From NCBI GenBank assembly GCA_920105625.2, contig OV050030.1, forward strand, positions 94,804,652-94,868,651: a stretch of DNA of 64,000 bases. Reading direction: 5' to 3'. Both the position numbers and the translations under genes were made by a program. Below the pieces are notes generated by a model that had not been told where the DNA came from, made no database searches, and saw only the letters and a list, made by a program, of their open reading frames with translations. The stretch comes from Clusia tigrina. Lineage: Eukaryota; Arthropoda; Insecta; Diptera; Clusiidae. Below, one piece after another: positions 33,683 through 43,055 of the stretch (position 1 is the stretch's first letter; each line of letters opens with the position of its first letter).

Positions 33683-35294
33683 AAAAGGCGAGTCTTCTTC
33701 CAGAGAACTCAACGCATATTTCGCTTCTTTCATTGGTGATGCTGCTATGGACAAAGGAATTCCTTCTTCATGCAAATACAACATTGGAGATTTTGATCTC
33801 TCTCTCTTTGAAACAGAAGCAGTACGAGGCGAAACGATCTCTACATACGTTGATGGACTCCCTCCTGTATGCACAAAAAATAATTCTTGCCCAAAAGAAA
33901 GAATTAGGCAAGTATTCGTTGAAGCATTTAATCATAATCCTATTAAACAGCGAGTGGTCCACGATGTATTTGGAACAATTTATGACGTTGGAAACATCAA
34001 CATGGATTACCAACAATTATGTAGAAAATTTTCAGGGACCATCCTCATCATCGCACATCACGGGAATCACATCCATGTCATCCACGACTGCAATTACTCC
34101 AACAATTCCTGCCGATGTTCCTTCAATTCCTGCTTCCAGGAACGTATCACTAGAAGATTCGCTCGACGCGTTATTCCAAGTTGGAAATTCACGCTCCAGC
34201 ACTGGATCAATCTGTCAATCTATTTGCAGAAAGATTCCAGGGAGTACATATACTATAACATCGCCGGGGGAACGTGGTTTCCAAGTTGTGAAACTAGATG
34301 TATACGATTTTTCCAAGATCTGCAAGAAGCCGAAGAAGGAATGGTGGACGGAAGCGAATTTTCGTTCAACATTTACAATCCAATCTCCTTTGGATCCCAA
34401 TTACAAAACAATAATGAAGTTATTAGTATCTGTAACGAATCAGTTACAACAGATACCAAATGTCAAAAGAGAGGAAAGGGAGACAAAATAATTGATTTTC
34501 TAAAAGAACATCCAACAGCTCCCATAAGCCATATTTTAAATACATCAATGTGGCTATCTTCGCAATTTCGGTTCTTTGACTTAAATTCTACTTTAATAAA
34601 AAATTGTATAAGAATAGTAAATAACTATATAAATAATTTAACTTTCCAGGAAATTTTTTTATATTTACAATCTGTTGAACCACAAAATTTAATTTTTAAC
34701 GCACCAGTAGGTAATTTATATAATTATTATTATTCTATTCAAGAATCAGTAAATATTTTAGATAACTTATTAAAATTTCAATTTTATAATGATTATAATG
34801 AAATAATAAAATTTTTAATTAATTTATATAATGTTATTGATAAAAATATTCCTAAAAAAAATACTTTATTTATATTATCACCTCCAAATGCTGGTAAAAA
34901 TTATTTTTTTGATACTTTTATTCATTTTTGTTTAAATTTTGGCCAAGTTGGCAATTTTAATCGTTATAGTTCTTTTCCATTAATGGAATGCGTTGACAAG
35001 AGAATAATTCTATGGAACGAACCTATACTGGAGCCGTCAGCAACTGAAACATTAAAAATGTTATTTGGTGGAGATACTGTTGCAGCTAAAGTTAAATATT
35101 CAAATGATACTGTAGTCATGCGAACACCAATTATTGTTCTATCAAATAACGATGTATTCCCAAATGATAAAGCTTTTAGATCTAGAATGTTTATTTATAA
35201 GTGGAGATCATATAAAAATTTAAAAAATTATAATAAAAAACCACATCCTTTGTCAAGTTATCATTTATTGAAAAAATATAATATATTACAATAA
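33435..35294 (+). CDS. NS1: Densovirus NS1 replication initiator
   Basis: Replication initiator that nicks the terminal hairpin and unwinds viral DNA. I choose ATG 33435 (context AAAATGG), giving 619 residues. An earlier in-frame GTG is unlikely. The N-terminus is charged and disordered-looking. An HUH-type metal site is visible as HIHVIHDC near residue 215, and a superfamily 3 helicase lies at the C-terminus: Walker A PPNAGKN (about residue 480), Walker B RIILWNEP and motif C PIIVLSNND (about 570). The frame is open throughout. The stop TAA overlaps an AATAAA signal, and the convergent VP stop lies 9 bases away. No break was seen; whether the sequence is expressed or functional cannot be told from here. 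Confidence 0.88.
   Translation: MAPTKKVTIREPVVLDDDSPLESENEQEIQLGQRLSDYEEVSVMPITQAVEETIVKEKQKKRKAEDNQEMTKKKEIGCRSRNEKGESSSRELNAYFASFIGDAAMDKGIPSSCKYNIGDFDLSLFETEAVRGETISTYVDGLPPVCTKNNSCPKERIRQVFVEAFNHNPIKQRVVHDVFGTIYDVGNINMDYQQLCRKFSGTILIIAHHGNHIHVIHDCNYSNNSCRCSFNSCFQERITRRFARRVIPSWKFTLQHWINLSIYLQKDSREYIYYNIAGGTWFPSCETRCIRFFQDLQEAEEGMVDGSEFSFNIYNPISFGSQLQNNNEVISICNESVTTDTKCQKRGKGDKIIDFLKEHPTAPISHILNTSMWLSSQFRFFDLNSTLIKNCIRIVNNYINNLTFQEIFLYLQSVEPQNLIFNAPVGNLYNYYYSIQESVNILDNLLKFQFYNDYNEIIKFLINLYNVIDKNIPKKNTLFILSPPNAGKNYFFDTFIHFCLNFGQVGNFNRYSSFPLMECVDKRIILWNEPILEPSATETLKMLFGGDTVAAKVKYSNDTVVMRTPIIVLSNNDVFPNDKAFRSRMFIYKWRSYKNLKNYNKKPHPLSSYHLLKKYNILQ
33679..34491 (+). CDS. NS2-like ORF overlapping NS1
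   Basis: A 270-codon frame (+1 relative to NS1) that lies wholly inside NS1. The first ATG is at 33679; the open frame itself begins at 33661. It has a Ser/Thr/Pro-rich middle (SSSHITGITSMSSTTAIT) and a Lys/Trp-containing C-terminal part (KICKKPKKEWWTEANF). Its length is close to the NS2 of known ambisense densoviruses, which also overlaps NS1. Part of the frame is still open in unit 2, with at least two replacements. NS2 is an accessory protein of uncertain role. Assignment rests on position, length and frame. Confidence 0.6.
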   Translation: MKKASLLPENSTHISLLSLVMLLWTKEFLLHANTTLEILISLSLKQKQYEAKRSLHTLMDSLLYAQKIILAQKKELGKYSLKHLIIILLNSEWSTMYLEQFMTLETSTWITNNYVENFQGPSSSSHITGITSMSSTTAITPTIPADVPSIPASRNVSLEDSLDALFQVGNSRSSTGSICQSICRKIPGSTYTITSPGERGFQVVKLDVYDFSKICKKPKKEWWTEANFRSTFTIQSPLDPNYKTIMKLLVSVTNQLQQIPNVKREERETK

Positions 35295-35330
35295 AAAGTA
35301 AAATTATAAATTTAAATGTTGTGTTTTATT
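35290..35330. terminator. Convergent poly(A) signals of NS and VP
   Basis: AATAAA on plus at 35290-35295 overlaps the NS1 stop. AATAAA on minus at 35330-35325 lies inside the last VP codons. The two transcripts would overlap at their 3' ends, as described for ambisense densoviruses. The mirrored signals recur at 39823-39863. Confidence 0.65.
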
Positions 35331-37316
35331 TATAACATCATATTCTTCATCATCATCTTCTTCATTTAAAATTGCATTTACTTTTCCATTATCGTCATCT
35401 GTAACGCCGAATAATGTTTGACCATCTGTGTAAGCTCTATCATAATTAGCACAAAAAGTTGCTTCTAAAGGCCAACTAACACTAAATCCTTTGCCAAATG
35501 CTGATGTAATATTACATTTAATTTCTATTGAACATTCTACTTTCCAATAACATGCGCTATTTAAATAACTAGTTGAATTATCTGTTGGTTTTAATTGAGG
35601 AGTTGCAATTAACCCCACATGTAATTGAGGTTGTGTATCATAACCGAATCCACCTCTTATTGGATGATATGTACCATATGATTCTATTGTTCTAGCATAT
35701 ACATCATTTATATTATTAATTACGATAGGTGTTGTTGCACTTTTACTTAAACCTATATCTCCAGATATTGGTTTATTGCCAGCTTTAAAGAATTGTAGTA
35801 CATGACTATGTGGTCTAATTTTTAAAGAATGAACTTTATATTTTTGTCTTGTATATGGGACAAAATGTTCTTTACCACGTTTTATAAATCCACTTTTTGG
35901 TCTATATTCATAATTTGCAATTGGGATTCCTATTGATTGATTTATTAAAAACTGGTGAACTTTTTCATCCATTCTCACACTTCCTTTATCATGAATTATA
36001 TATTCTGGATATTTGCCTTCATCTGGATTTCTTTCTCGGTTCCATTCATGGACAAAGTATTGTTCAATTGGTGTTGGAACACATAGTGCATTTGATGGAA
36101 TGTGTTTATAATATTTTTGGTACATTTCAGTAACATCAATTGTTTCCAATCCAGTTACTCTCATCGGATCTGTTCCAGCTGAAGTATATTTTACATTTTT
36201 TCCATAAAATGTTTTATTTAATCCTTCTGCTACCAATCCAATTGGTACATATTCTGAAGTTGCAGTTCCAGTCACAGTTGAACCAATGTCAAAAGCAGTA
36301 CGAGTACCTAATGGAGTTACTTGGCATGTAGCTTTCATTACTTCTGCAGTTGTCGGTAACATATCATATTCAGCTTCACTTAGATAAAAAGGTATAAAAT
36401 CAACTGGAATTAGAGCTAAAGGTGTAGTAATTTGATCAATTGTTTGTGAAGTTTGAATGTTCTCAGTACTAGAACCATAACTTACTAATATTTTGGTCTT
36501 TGAAAAATGCATATAATTACTAGAACATGGTGTACTAGGTCTTATCCATGTGATACCCGTAGTAGAGGAATCTCCACTTCCTGTTGCACCCGATCGCGCC
36601 CCTGTATTCGGGCCACGACCTGAACCACTTTGCTGATGAATATTTTCTTGATCAACATCCATATTAGAAGAAGCAGTATTAGGATGATTAGTTTTTTCAA
36701 CGAATAAAGGATCGTGTTCAACACTTGAATCAGATTCACTATCTGGATCAGATCTTGGTCTCTTGGCGGGTGGTCCGTTATTGGTTCCGGCGCGGTTTGC
36801 ATTAAAATCTCTTTCTAAAGCTTTATAATAGTATCCTCCAACTTTATAACTATCGTAGATTTGTTTACTTATTAATGCGTTTGCTTTAAATTCTTGAAAA
36901 TTTCGATATCCGCCTTTATCTGGTGTATCTTTTATACGTGCCCACTCTTGTGCAAAATGTCTTTCTCGTGAAGCATATATTAATTGAGGTAAAGTTTTCT
37001 CTTTTTCTCCTTGCATTCTAGGATATTGTACACCAAACACACTTTCAAAACCATATTTCAATGATAATCCAACAATTCCAGTTAATTCAGCTAATGATCC
37101 GTTTTTATGATAATCAGATATAAATGAATTAATTGCAACACGATCAGCTTCTCTTATTTGTTCCTTTGTTGTTGCTAATTCATATGTTAAATCGTGAATG
37201 TATGCATCAAAATCAACTTCATCAACCGGTTCGTCGTCTTTGTATACTGTGTTGCCTGGTCCCAAGTAATTATGACCTGGAAATGTGTATCCGTCACTGC
37301 TATGATATAACACCAT
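35304..37316 (-). CDS. VP: Densovirus capsid protein VP1, unit 1
   Basis: Structural protein with a built-in phospholipase A2 used during entry into cells. 670 residues, ATG at 37316. Near the N-terminus are the calcium-loop motif YLGPGN (about residue 16) and the catalytic HD pair in the helix AYIHDLTYE (about residue 38), typical of the parvovirus VP1 unique region. A Gly/Ser-rich stretch (QQSGSGRGPNTGARSGATGS, about residue 230) precedes the jelly-roll capsid part, as in other parvoviruses. The frame is open from start to stop. A single VP frame rather than a split one is notable for this group. Expression in the host is unknown. Confidence 0.9.
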   Translation of the reverse strand: MVLYHSSDGYTFPGHNYLGPGNTVYKDDEPVDEVDFDAYIHDLTYELATTKEQIREADRVAINSFISDYHKNGSLAELTGIVGLSLKYGFESVFGVQYPRMQGEKEKTLPQLIYASRERHFAQEWARIKDTPDKGGYRNFQEFKANALISKQIYDSYKVGGYYYKALERDFNANRAGTNNGPPAKRPRSDPDSESDSSVEHDPLFVEKTNHPNTASSNMDVDQENIHQQSGSGRGPNTGARSGATGSGDSSTTGITWIRPSTPCSSNYMHFSKTKILVSYGSSTENIQTSQTIDQITTPLALIPVDFIPFYLSEAEYDMLPTTAEVMKATCQVTPLGTRTAFDIGSTVTGTATSEYVPIGLVAEGLNKTFYGKNVKYTSAGTDPMRVTGLETIDVTEMYQKYYKHIPSNALCVPTPIEQYFVHEWNRERNPDEGKYPEYIIHDKGSVRMDEKVHQFLINQSIGIPIANYEYRPKSGFIKRGKEHFVPYTRQKYKVHSLKIRPHSHVLQFFKAGNKPISGDIGLSKSATTPIVINNINDVYARTIESYGTYHPIRGGFGYDTQPQLHVGLIATPQLKPTDNSTSYLNSACYWKVECSIEIKCNITSAFGKGFSVSWPLEATFCANYDRAYTDGQTLFGVTDDDNGKVNAILNEEDDDEEYDVINKTQHLNL

Positions 37317-37460
37317 ACTAACAGCAAAACCATTTTAAAATTATTTAAATAATACCAATATGCGCAATAAATTATCTTAGCAACATTGTATTACTTAGCA
37401 ACATTGTATTATACTGGTTTTTAACGTGCAACGTGACTTCATGTTTACGTTATAGTATTA

Positions 37461-37692
37461 TATGCGCAGTAAAAATAATAAAACATTATGGCGACGACGA
37501 CGACGACGACGATGCCGACAGCGCAGTCAATAGTGGCAAAGCTGAATTATCCTATTCATGGCTTAGCTATATCATGGCCTTCGGCCGATAGCTGCCGAAT
37601 GGAAAATTCAGCTTTGCCACTATTGACTGCGCTGTCGGCATCGTCGTCGTCGTCGTCGTCGCCATAATGTTTTATTATTTTTACTGCGCATA
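37461..37692. repeat. Densovirus ITR palindrome joining the two units
   Basis: A 232-base near-perfect palindrome running from TATGCGCAGTAAAA to TTTTACTGCGCATA. Each arm has a (GAC)6 tract (near 37493-37511 and mirrored near 37642-37660). As I recall, the NS1 of a lepidopteran densovirus binds GAC repeats. The centre (37543-37608) is an imperfect hairpin with GGCCTTCGGCC near the tip and small bulges. The palindrome continues beyond 37461 and 37692 into the inverted arms. Confidence 0.92.
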
Positions 37693-37836
37693 TAATACTA
37701 TAACGTAAACATGAAGTCACGTTGCACGTTAAAAACCAGTATAATACAATGTTGCTAAGTAATACAATGTTGCTAAGATAATTTTTTGCGCATATTGGTA
37801 TTATTTAAATAATTTTAAAATGGTTTTGCTGTTAGT
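37693..37836 (+). promoter_or_regulatory. VP promoter region, unit 2 (mirrored in unit 1)
   Basis: Between the ITR and the VP start lies an AT-rich leader with a direct repeat (ATACAATGTTGCTAAG twice, 37744-37780) and TATTTAAATAAT (about 37800), a possible TATA element about 35 bases before the ATG. The mirror image is at 37317-37460. Upstream ATG 37820 is out of frame and unlikely to be used. Confidence 0.5.
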
Positions 37837-39849
37837 ATGGTGTTATATCATAGCAGTGACGGATACACATTTCCAGGTCATAATTACTTGGGACCAGGCA
37901 ACACAGTATACAAAGACGACGAACCGGTTGATGAAGTTGATTTTGATGCATACATTCACGATTTAACATATGAATTAGCAACAACAAAGGAACAAATAAG
38001 AGAAGCTGATCGTGTTGCAATTAATTCATTTATATCTGATTATCATAAAAACGGATCATTAGCTGAATTAACTGGAATTGTTGGATTATCATTGAAATAT
38101 GGTTTTGAAAGTGTGTTTGGTGTACAATATCCTAGAATGCAAGGAGAAAAAGAGAAAACTTTACCTCAATTAATATATGCTTCACGAGAAAGACATTTTG
38201 CACAAGAGTGGGCACGTATAAAAGATACACCAGATAAAGGCGGATATCGAAATTTTCAAGAATTTAAAGCAAACGCATTAATAAGTAAACAAATCTACGA
38301 TAGTTATAAAGTTGGAGGATACTATTATAAAGCTTTAGAAAGAGATTTTAATGCAAACCGCGCCGGAACCAATAACGGACCACCCGCCAAGAGACCAAGA
38401 TCTGATCCAGATAGTGAATCTGATTCAAGTGTTGAACACGATCCTTTATTCGTTGAAAAAACTAATCATCCTAATACTGCTTCTTCTAATATGGATGTTG
38501 ATCAAGAAAATATTCATCAGCAAAGTGGTTCAGGTCGTGGCCCGAATACAGGGGCGCGATCGGGTGCAACAGGAAGTGGAGATTCCTCTACTACGGGTAT
38601 CACATGGATAAGACCTAGTACACCATGTTCTAGTAATTATATGCATTTTTCAAAGACCAAAATATTAGTAAGTTATGGTTCTAGTACTGAGAACATTCAA
38701 ACTTCACAAACAATTGATCAAATTACTACACCTTTAGCTCTAATTCCAGTTGATTTTATACCTTTTTATCTAAGTGAAGCTGAATATGATATGTTACCGA
38801 CAACTGCAGAAGTAATGAAAGCTACATGCCAAGTAACTCCATTAGGTAATCGTACTGCTTTTGACATTGGTTCAACTGTGACTGGAACTGCAACTTCAGA
38901 ATATGTACCAATTGGATTGGTAGCAGAAGGATTAAATAAAACATTTTATGGAAAAAATGTAAAATATACTTCAGCTGGAACAGATCCGATGAGAGTAACT
39001 GGATTGGAAACAATTGATGTTACTGAAATGTACCAAAAATATTATAAACACATTCCATCAAATGCACTATGTGTTCCAACACCAATTGAACAATACTTTG
39101 TCCATGAATGGAATCGAGAAAGAAATCCAGATGAAGGCAAATATCCAGAATATATAATTCATGATAAAGGAAGTGTGAGAATGGATGAAAAAGTTTACCA
39201 GTTTTTAATAAATCAATCAATAGGAATCCCAATTGCAAATTATGAATATAGACCAAAAAGTGGATTTATAAAACGTGGTAAAGAACATTTTGTCCCATAT
39301 ACAAGACAAAAATATAAAGTTCATTCTTCAAAAATTAGACCACATAGTCATGTACTACAATTCTTTAAAGCTGGCAATAAACCAATATCTGGAGATATAG
39401 GTTTAAGTAAAAGTGCAACAACACCTATCGTAATTAATAATATAAATGATGTATATGCTAGAACAATAGAATCATATGGTACATATCATCCAATAAGAGG
39501 TGGATTCGGTTATGATACACAACCTCAATTACATGTGGGGTTAATTGCAACTCCTCAATTAAAACCAACAGATAATTCAACTAGTTATTTAAATAGCGCA
39601 TGTTATTGGAAAGTAGAATGTTCAATAGAAATTAAATGTAATATTACATCAGCATTTGGCAAAGGATTTAGTGTTAGTTGGCCTTTAGAAGCAACTTTTT
39701 GTGCTAATTATGATAGAGCTTACACAGATGGTCAAACATTATTCGGCGTTACAGATGACGATAATGGAAAAGTAAATGCAATTTTAAATGAAGAAGATGA
39801 TGATGAAGAATATGATGTTATAAATAAAACACAACATTTAAATTTATAA
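37837..39849 (+). CDS. VP: Densovirus capsid protein VP1, unit 2
   Basis: Second, inverted copy of the capsid gene, also 670 codons and open throughout, with the same PLA2 motifs. Compared with unit 1 it has three amino-acid differences seen here: Thr/Asn at 38848-38850, His/Tyr near 39196 and Leu/Ser at 39328-39330. There are no indels over 2,013 bases. Two long, nearly identical open copies suggest either a recent insertion or ongoing sequence exchange between the arms. Confidence 0.9.
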   Translation: MVLYHSSDGYTFPGHNYLGPGNTVYKDDEPVDEVDFDAYIHDLTYELATTKEQIREADRVAINSFISDYHKNGSLAELTGIVGLSLKYGFESVFGVQYPRMQGEKEKTLPQLIYASRERHFAQEWARIKDTPDKGGYRNFQEFKANALISKQIYDSYKVGGYYYKALERDFNANRAGTNNGPPAKRPRSDPDSESDSSVEHDPLFVEKTNHPNTASSNMDVDQENIHQQSGSGRGPNTGARSGATGSGDSSTTGITWIRPSTPCSSNYMHFSKTKILVSYGSSTENIQTSQTIDQITTPLALIPVDFIPFYLSEAEYDMLPTTAEVMKATCQVTPLGNRTAFDIGSTVTGTATSEYVPIGLVAEGLNKTFYGKNVKYTSAGTDPMRVTGLETIDVTEMYQKYYKHIPSNALCVPTPIEQYFVHEWNRERNPDEGKYPEYIIHDKGSVRMDEKVYQFLINQSIGIPIANYEYRPKSGFIKRGKEHFVPYTRQKYKVHSSKIRPHSHVLQFFKAGNKPISGDIGLSKSATTPIVINNINDVYARTIESYGTYHPIRGGFGYDTQPQLHVGLIATPQLKPTDNSTSYLNSACYWKVECSIEIKCNITSAFGKGFSVSWPLEATFCANYDRAYTDGQTLFGVTDDDNGKVNAILNEEDDDEEYDVINKTQHLNL

Positions 39850-39858
39850 TTTTATTTT

Positions 39859-41060
39859 TTATTGTAATATATTATATTTTTTCAATAAATGATAACTTGA
39901 CAAAGGATGTGGTTTTTTATTATAATTTTTTAAATTTTTATATGATCTCCACTTATAAATAAACATTCTAGATCTAAAAGCTTTATCATTTGGGAATACA
40001 TCGTTATTTGATAGAACAATAATTGGTGTTCGCATGACTACAGTATCATTTGAATATTTAACTTTAGCTGCAACAGTATCTCCACCAAATAACATTTTTA
40101 ATGTTTCAGTTGCTGACGGCTCCAGTATAGGTTCGTTCCATAGAATTATTCTCTTGTCAACGCATTCCATTAATGGAAAAGAACTATAACGATTAAAATT
40201 ACCAACTTGGCCAAAATTTAAACAAAAATGAATAAAAGTATCAAAAAAATAATTTTTACCAGCATTTGGAGGTGATAATATAAATAAAGTATTTTTTTTA
40301 GGAATATTTTTATCAATAACATTATATAAATTAATTAAAAATTTTATTATTTCATTATAATCATTATAAAATTGAAATTTTAATAAGTCATCTAAAATAT
40401 TTACTGATTCTTGAATAGAATAATAATAATTATATAAATTACCTACTGGTGCGTTAAAAATTTAATTTTGTGGTTCAACAGATTGTAAATATAAAAAAAT
40501 TTCCTGGAAAGTTAAATTATTTATATAGTTATTTACTATTCTTATACAATTTTTTATTAAAGTAGAATTTAAGTCAAAGAACCGAAATTGCGAAGATAGC
40601 CACATTGATGTATTTAAAATATGGCTTATGGGAGCTGTTGGATGTTCTTTTAGAAAATCAATTATTTTGTCTCCCTTTCCTCTCTTTTGACATTTGGTAT
40701 CTGTTGTAACTGATTCGTTACAGATACTAATAACTTCATTATTGTTTTGTAATTGGGATCCAAAGGAGATTGGATTATAAATGTTGAACGAAAATTCGCT
40801 TCCGTCCACCATTCCTTCTTCGGCTTCTTGCAGATCTTGGAAAAATCGTATACATCTAGTTTCACAACTTGGAAACCAAGTTCCCCCGGCGATGTTATAG
40901 TATATGTACTCCCTGGAATCTTTCTGCAAATAGATTGACAGATTGATCCAGTGCTGGAGCGTGAATTTCCAACTTGGAATAACGCGTCGAGCGAATCTTC
41001 TAGTGATACGTTCCTGGAAGCAGGAATTGAAGGAACATCGGCAGGAATTGTTGGAGTAAT
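39859..41060 (-). pseudogene. Densovirus NS1, unit 2, truncated with stop
   Basis: C-terminal part of NS1 in the inverted unit. It retains the superfamily 3 helicase region but is cut off at 41060, equivalent to position 34093 of unit 1, so the start and most of the HUH nuclease region are missing. A single substitution creates TAA at 40464-40462 where unit 1 has a Leu codon, splitting the remainder into an upstream piece (about 155 codons) and a downstream helicase piece. It cannot encode a working initiator. Confidence 0.9.
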
Positions 41061-41084
41061 ACTTCCATTTTATTTGCGTTTACA

Positions 41085-41310
41085 TATGTAATTCAGCTCT
41101 ACTTAGTTTACTTTACATATATACATATACATATAAATATACATATACATATACCTATACATATACATACACATATACATAAACATATACATATACATTT
41201 CCATATACATATACATACACACATACATATACATATTCCTATACATGTACATGTACATATACATAAAAATATACTTATATACCTACTTCTATATATATAT
41301 ATAACCATAT
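41085..41310. repeat. (TACATA)n simple repeat
   Basis: Interrupted TACATA and CATATA units that begin about 25-50 bases after the densovirus breakpoint at 41060. The intervening 41061-41084 shows no match to the virus. Open frames with Ile/Cys repeats here are artefacts. Confidence 0.9.
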
Positions 41311-42236
41311 CCCAACACGCTGATTGGATCTTATCAGTGCGGTTTTCGACCTGGAAAGTCCACCGTTGACCAGAAATTCATGCTCCTCAAAATTCTGCAT
41401 AAACTCAACGTGGAGCAGATCAACACCCATCATCTCTTTGTCGACTATAAAGCTGCTTTCGATAGCCCGATAAGGGATTGCCTATATGCAACAATGTCTG
41501 AGTTCGGTATTCCTACAAAGCTAATACATTTCTGTAGAATGACATTGAGTAATACGTCCAGCTCTGTCAGGTTGGGAACTGACCTCTCCAGACCGATGGG
41601 TGTTCGAAAAGAAAATTCTTCCTAAAATCTTTCGTCCTCCTGAACTGTACGAACCTTACGTTCATATTGACATTGTCAAAAGCCGCTATACAACGTCTGC
41701 GCCGGTTTGCACATGATGTGGAAATGGACGTATCAGCTCCAACGAAAAATGTGTTCGAAGCGGAAGCCGCTGGTCGTCTAGGAAACCCTAACTTGGATAA
41801 TGTTATATGCAGAAGAAGTACTAAAAGAGCTACGTCGGCTAGAAAGAATCGACGCAATTTAAACTAGAGAATGTCGCATGGATGCGGCAGAATAGTAGAG
41901 GCAGCTTTTCGTAGCATAGCTCCCCAACCTCGACGCCTGCTCAAGAGAGCGTTATCCGAGGGGATGTGGGTGGAAAGGAGACGATTTTAGTGGCGTAGGC
42001 CTCTCCGGAGGAGTCCCACAGTACCAGCGCGGCAGGAGCCTGCTGGTCTCCATGAGGATTTCACGTTTCCCATCGGAGGAAAAAAAATACATATATCTAT
42101 ACATGTACATTCGCATATGCACATACATTTGCATATACATATACACATCTATATACATGTAAATTTGCATATACATATACAGCGCTGCTAAGTTCGGCCG
42201 TAACCCGATAGCTGTATGTTTCGCAGGAAAGTAAGT
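41311..42236 (+). mobile_element. RTE LINE fragment with internal deletion
   Basis: It starts with reverse transcriptase sequence YQCGFRPGKSTVDQKFMLLK, then DTHHLFVDYKAAFDS-type text (here NTHHLFVDYKAAFDS, near 41425-41470) and MSEFGIPTKLI, clear RTE-clade motifs. Near 41600 a deletion joins RT to the C-terminal region (VEMDVSAPTKNVFEAEAAGR, near 41720-41780) and later pieces in several frames, ending in a TAAG repeat (42230-42241). The catalytic YADD segment is missing. Non-functional. Confidence 0.82.
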
Positions 42237-42239
42237 AAG

Positions 42240-42241
<2 letters not shown>

Positions 42242-42280
<39 letters not shown>

Positions 42281-42282
42281 TC

Positions 42283-42380
<98 letters not shown>

Positions 42381-42400
42381 GTATATATATACATATATAC
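42242..42400. repeat. (TA)n microsatellite, about 150 bp
   Basis: TA dinucleotides with a CTCG interruption at about 42280, placed directly after the RTE TAAG tail. The reverse frames of alternating Tyr and Ile are artefacts. Confidence 0.95.
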
Positions 42401-43055
42401 GTATACATATACAAAGTGTATAAGTGTATAAGTGTTTTCCCGTTGCAAATAAGTCATGTAGTCGATAATAAAATTAAAAATAATGGTTTTCTCGAGTTTG
42501 TCAAACCAAAACTAAATTTTCCGACCAAAATTTAAATTTATATTTCCGTGAGCAGTTGTCAATCATCTCTTCATCTTCAGTTTACAATAGAACAACATTT
42601 TACAAGTTATTATTTTATTGTTTCTTTTTTTTCTTAATATATTACAATGGCCTCCGAGCATGGGTAACATACCAAAATTACTATTAAATTTTGGATAGAC
42701 CGACTGGAAAAAATAACAAATTGTGCATAAACTAAAAAAACAACATAAATTCAAACAACAACACAACCAGCCCTAAATTTATCGTAATAAAAAACAACCA
42801 AAATGATAAACCACTTAATATATTTAATATATTCCTCGTCTCAAAAGGTCTTGAGAGCATAAGCACAGAAAAGGCACAAAAAATAACCTACACAAGAGAT
42901 GGAAATTTATTCCTACTCCCAAAAAAGCATGCACAAACAAATCGTTTTTTAAAGGCCACCAAACCGAACTCCTTTTTTTCGGAAGTGAGGGGAAATCTTT
43001 AAAAAGACACGAGGGGGTACACACCACCCAAGAGTGTGAGATTTTTACTCACTAA
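42401..43055. other. Non-coding spacer, nothing recognised
   Basis: AT-rich sequence with short unrelated open frames (such as about 67 codons at 42563-42766 and 42824-43027) without motifs. It may include the 3' UTR of the minus-strand LINE that follows. No element ends were found. Confidence 0.5.

Larger units (their letters stand above)
33189..41060. mobile_element. Endogenous densovirus, tail-to-tail inverted dimer
   Basis: An integrated ambisense densovirus (Parvoviridae). Unit 1 (33189-37576) has NS genes on plus and VP on minus; unit 2 (37577-41060) is its mirror image. The symmetry centre is at about 37576.5, and every compared landmark obeys the same coordinate sum (75153), so there is no net length difference between the arms. 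Both units share one 232-base palindromic terminal repeat. Unit 2 stops at the base equivalent to 34093 of unit 1 and so lacks the NS end. Substitutions between arms are few. This form matches a replication intermediate (dimer replicative form). Left neighbour: a Gypsy LTR remnant. Right neighbour: a simple repeat. Confidence 0.9.

Noticed and set aside
36542..36802. 86-codon frame within VP (mirror copy 38351-38611)
   Set aside because: It overlaps VP in another frame, has no motif and no promoter context. Its presence in both arms follows from the inverted repeat.
37317..37836. Inverted dimer as a pure assembly artefact
   Set aside because: The arms differ by substitutions, including a nonsense change and three VP replacements, and the right arm ends at a different point, so it is not one read folded back. 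Long reads should still confirm it.
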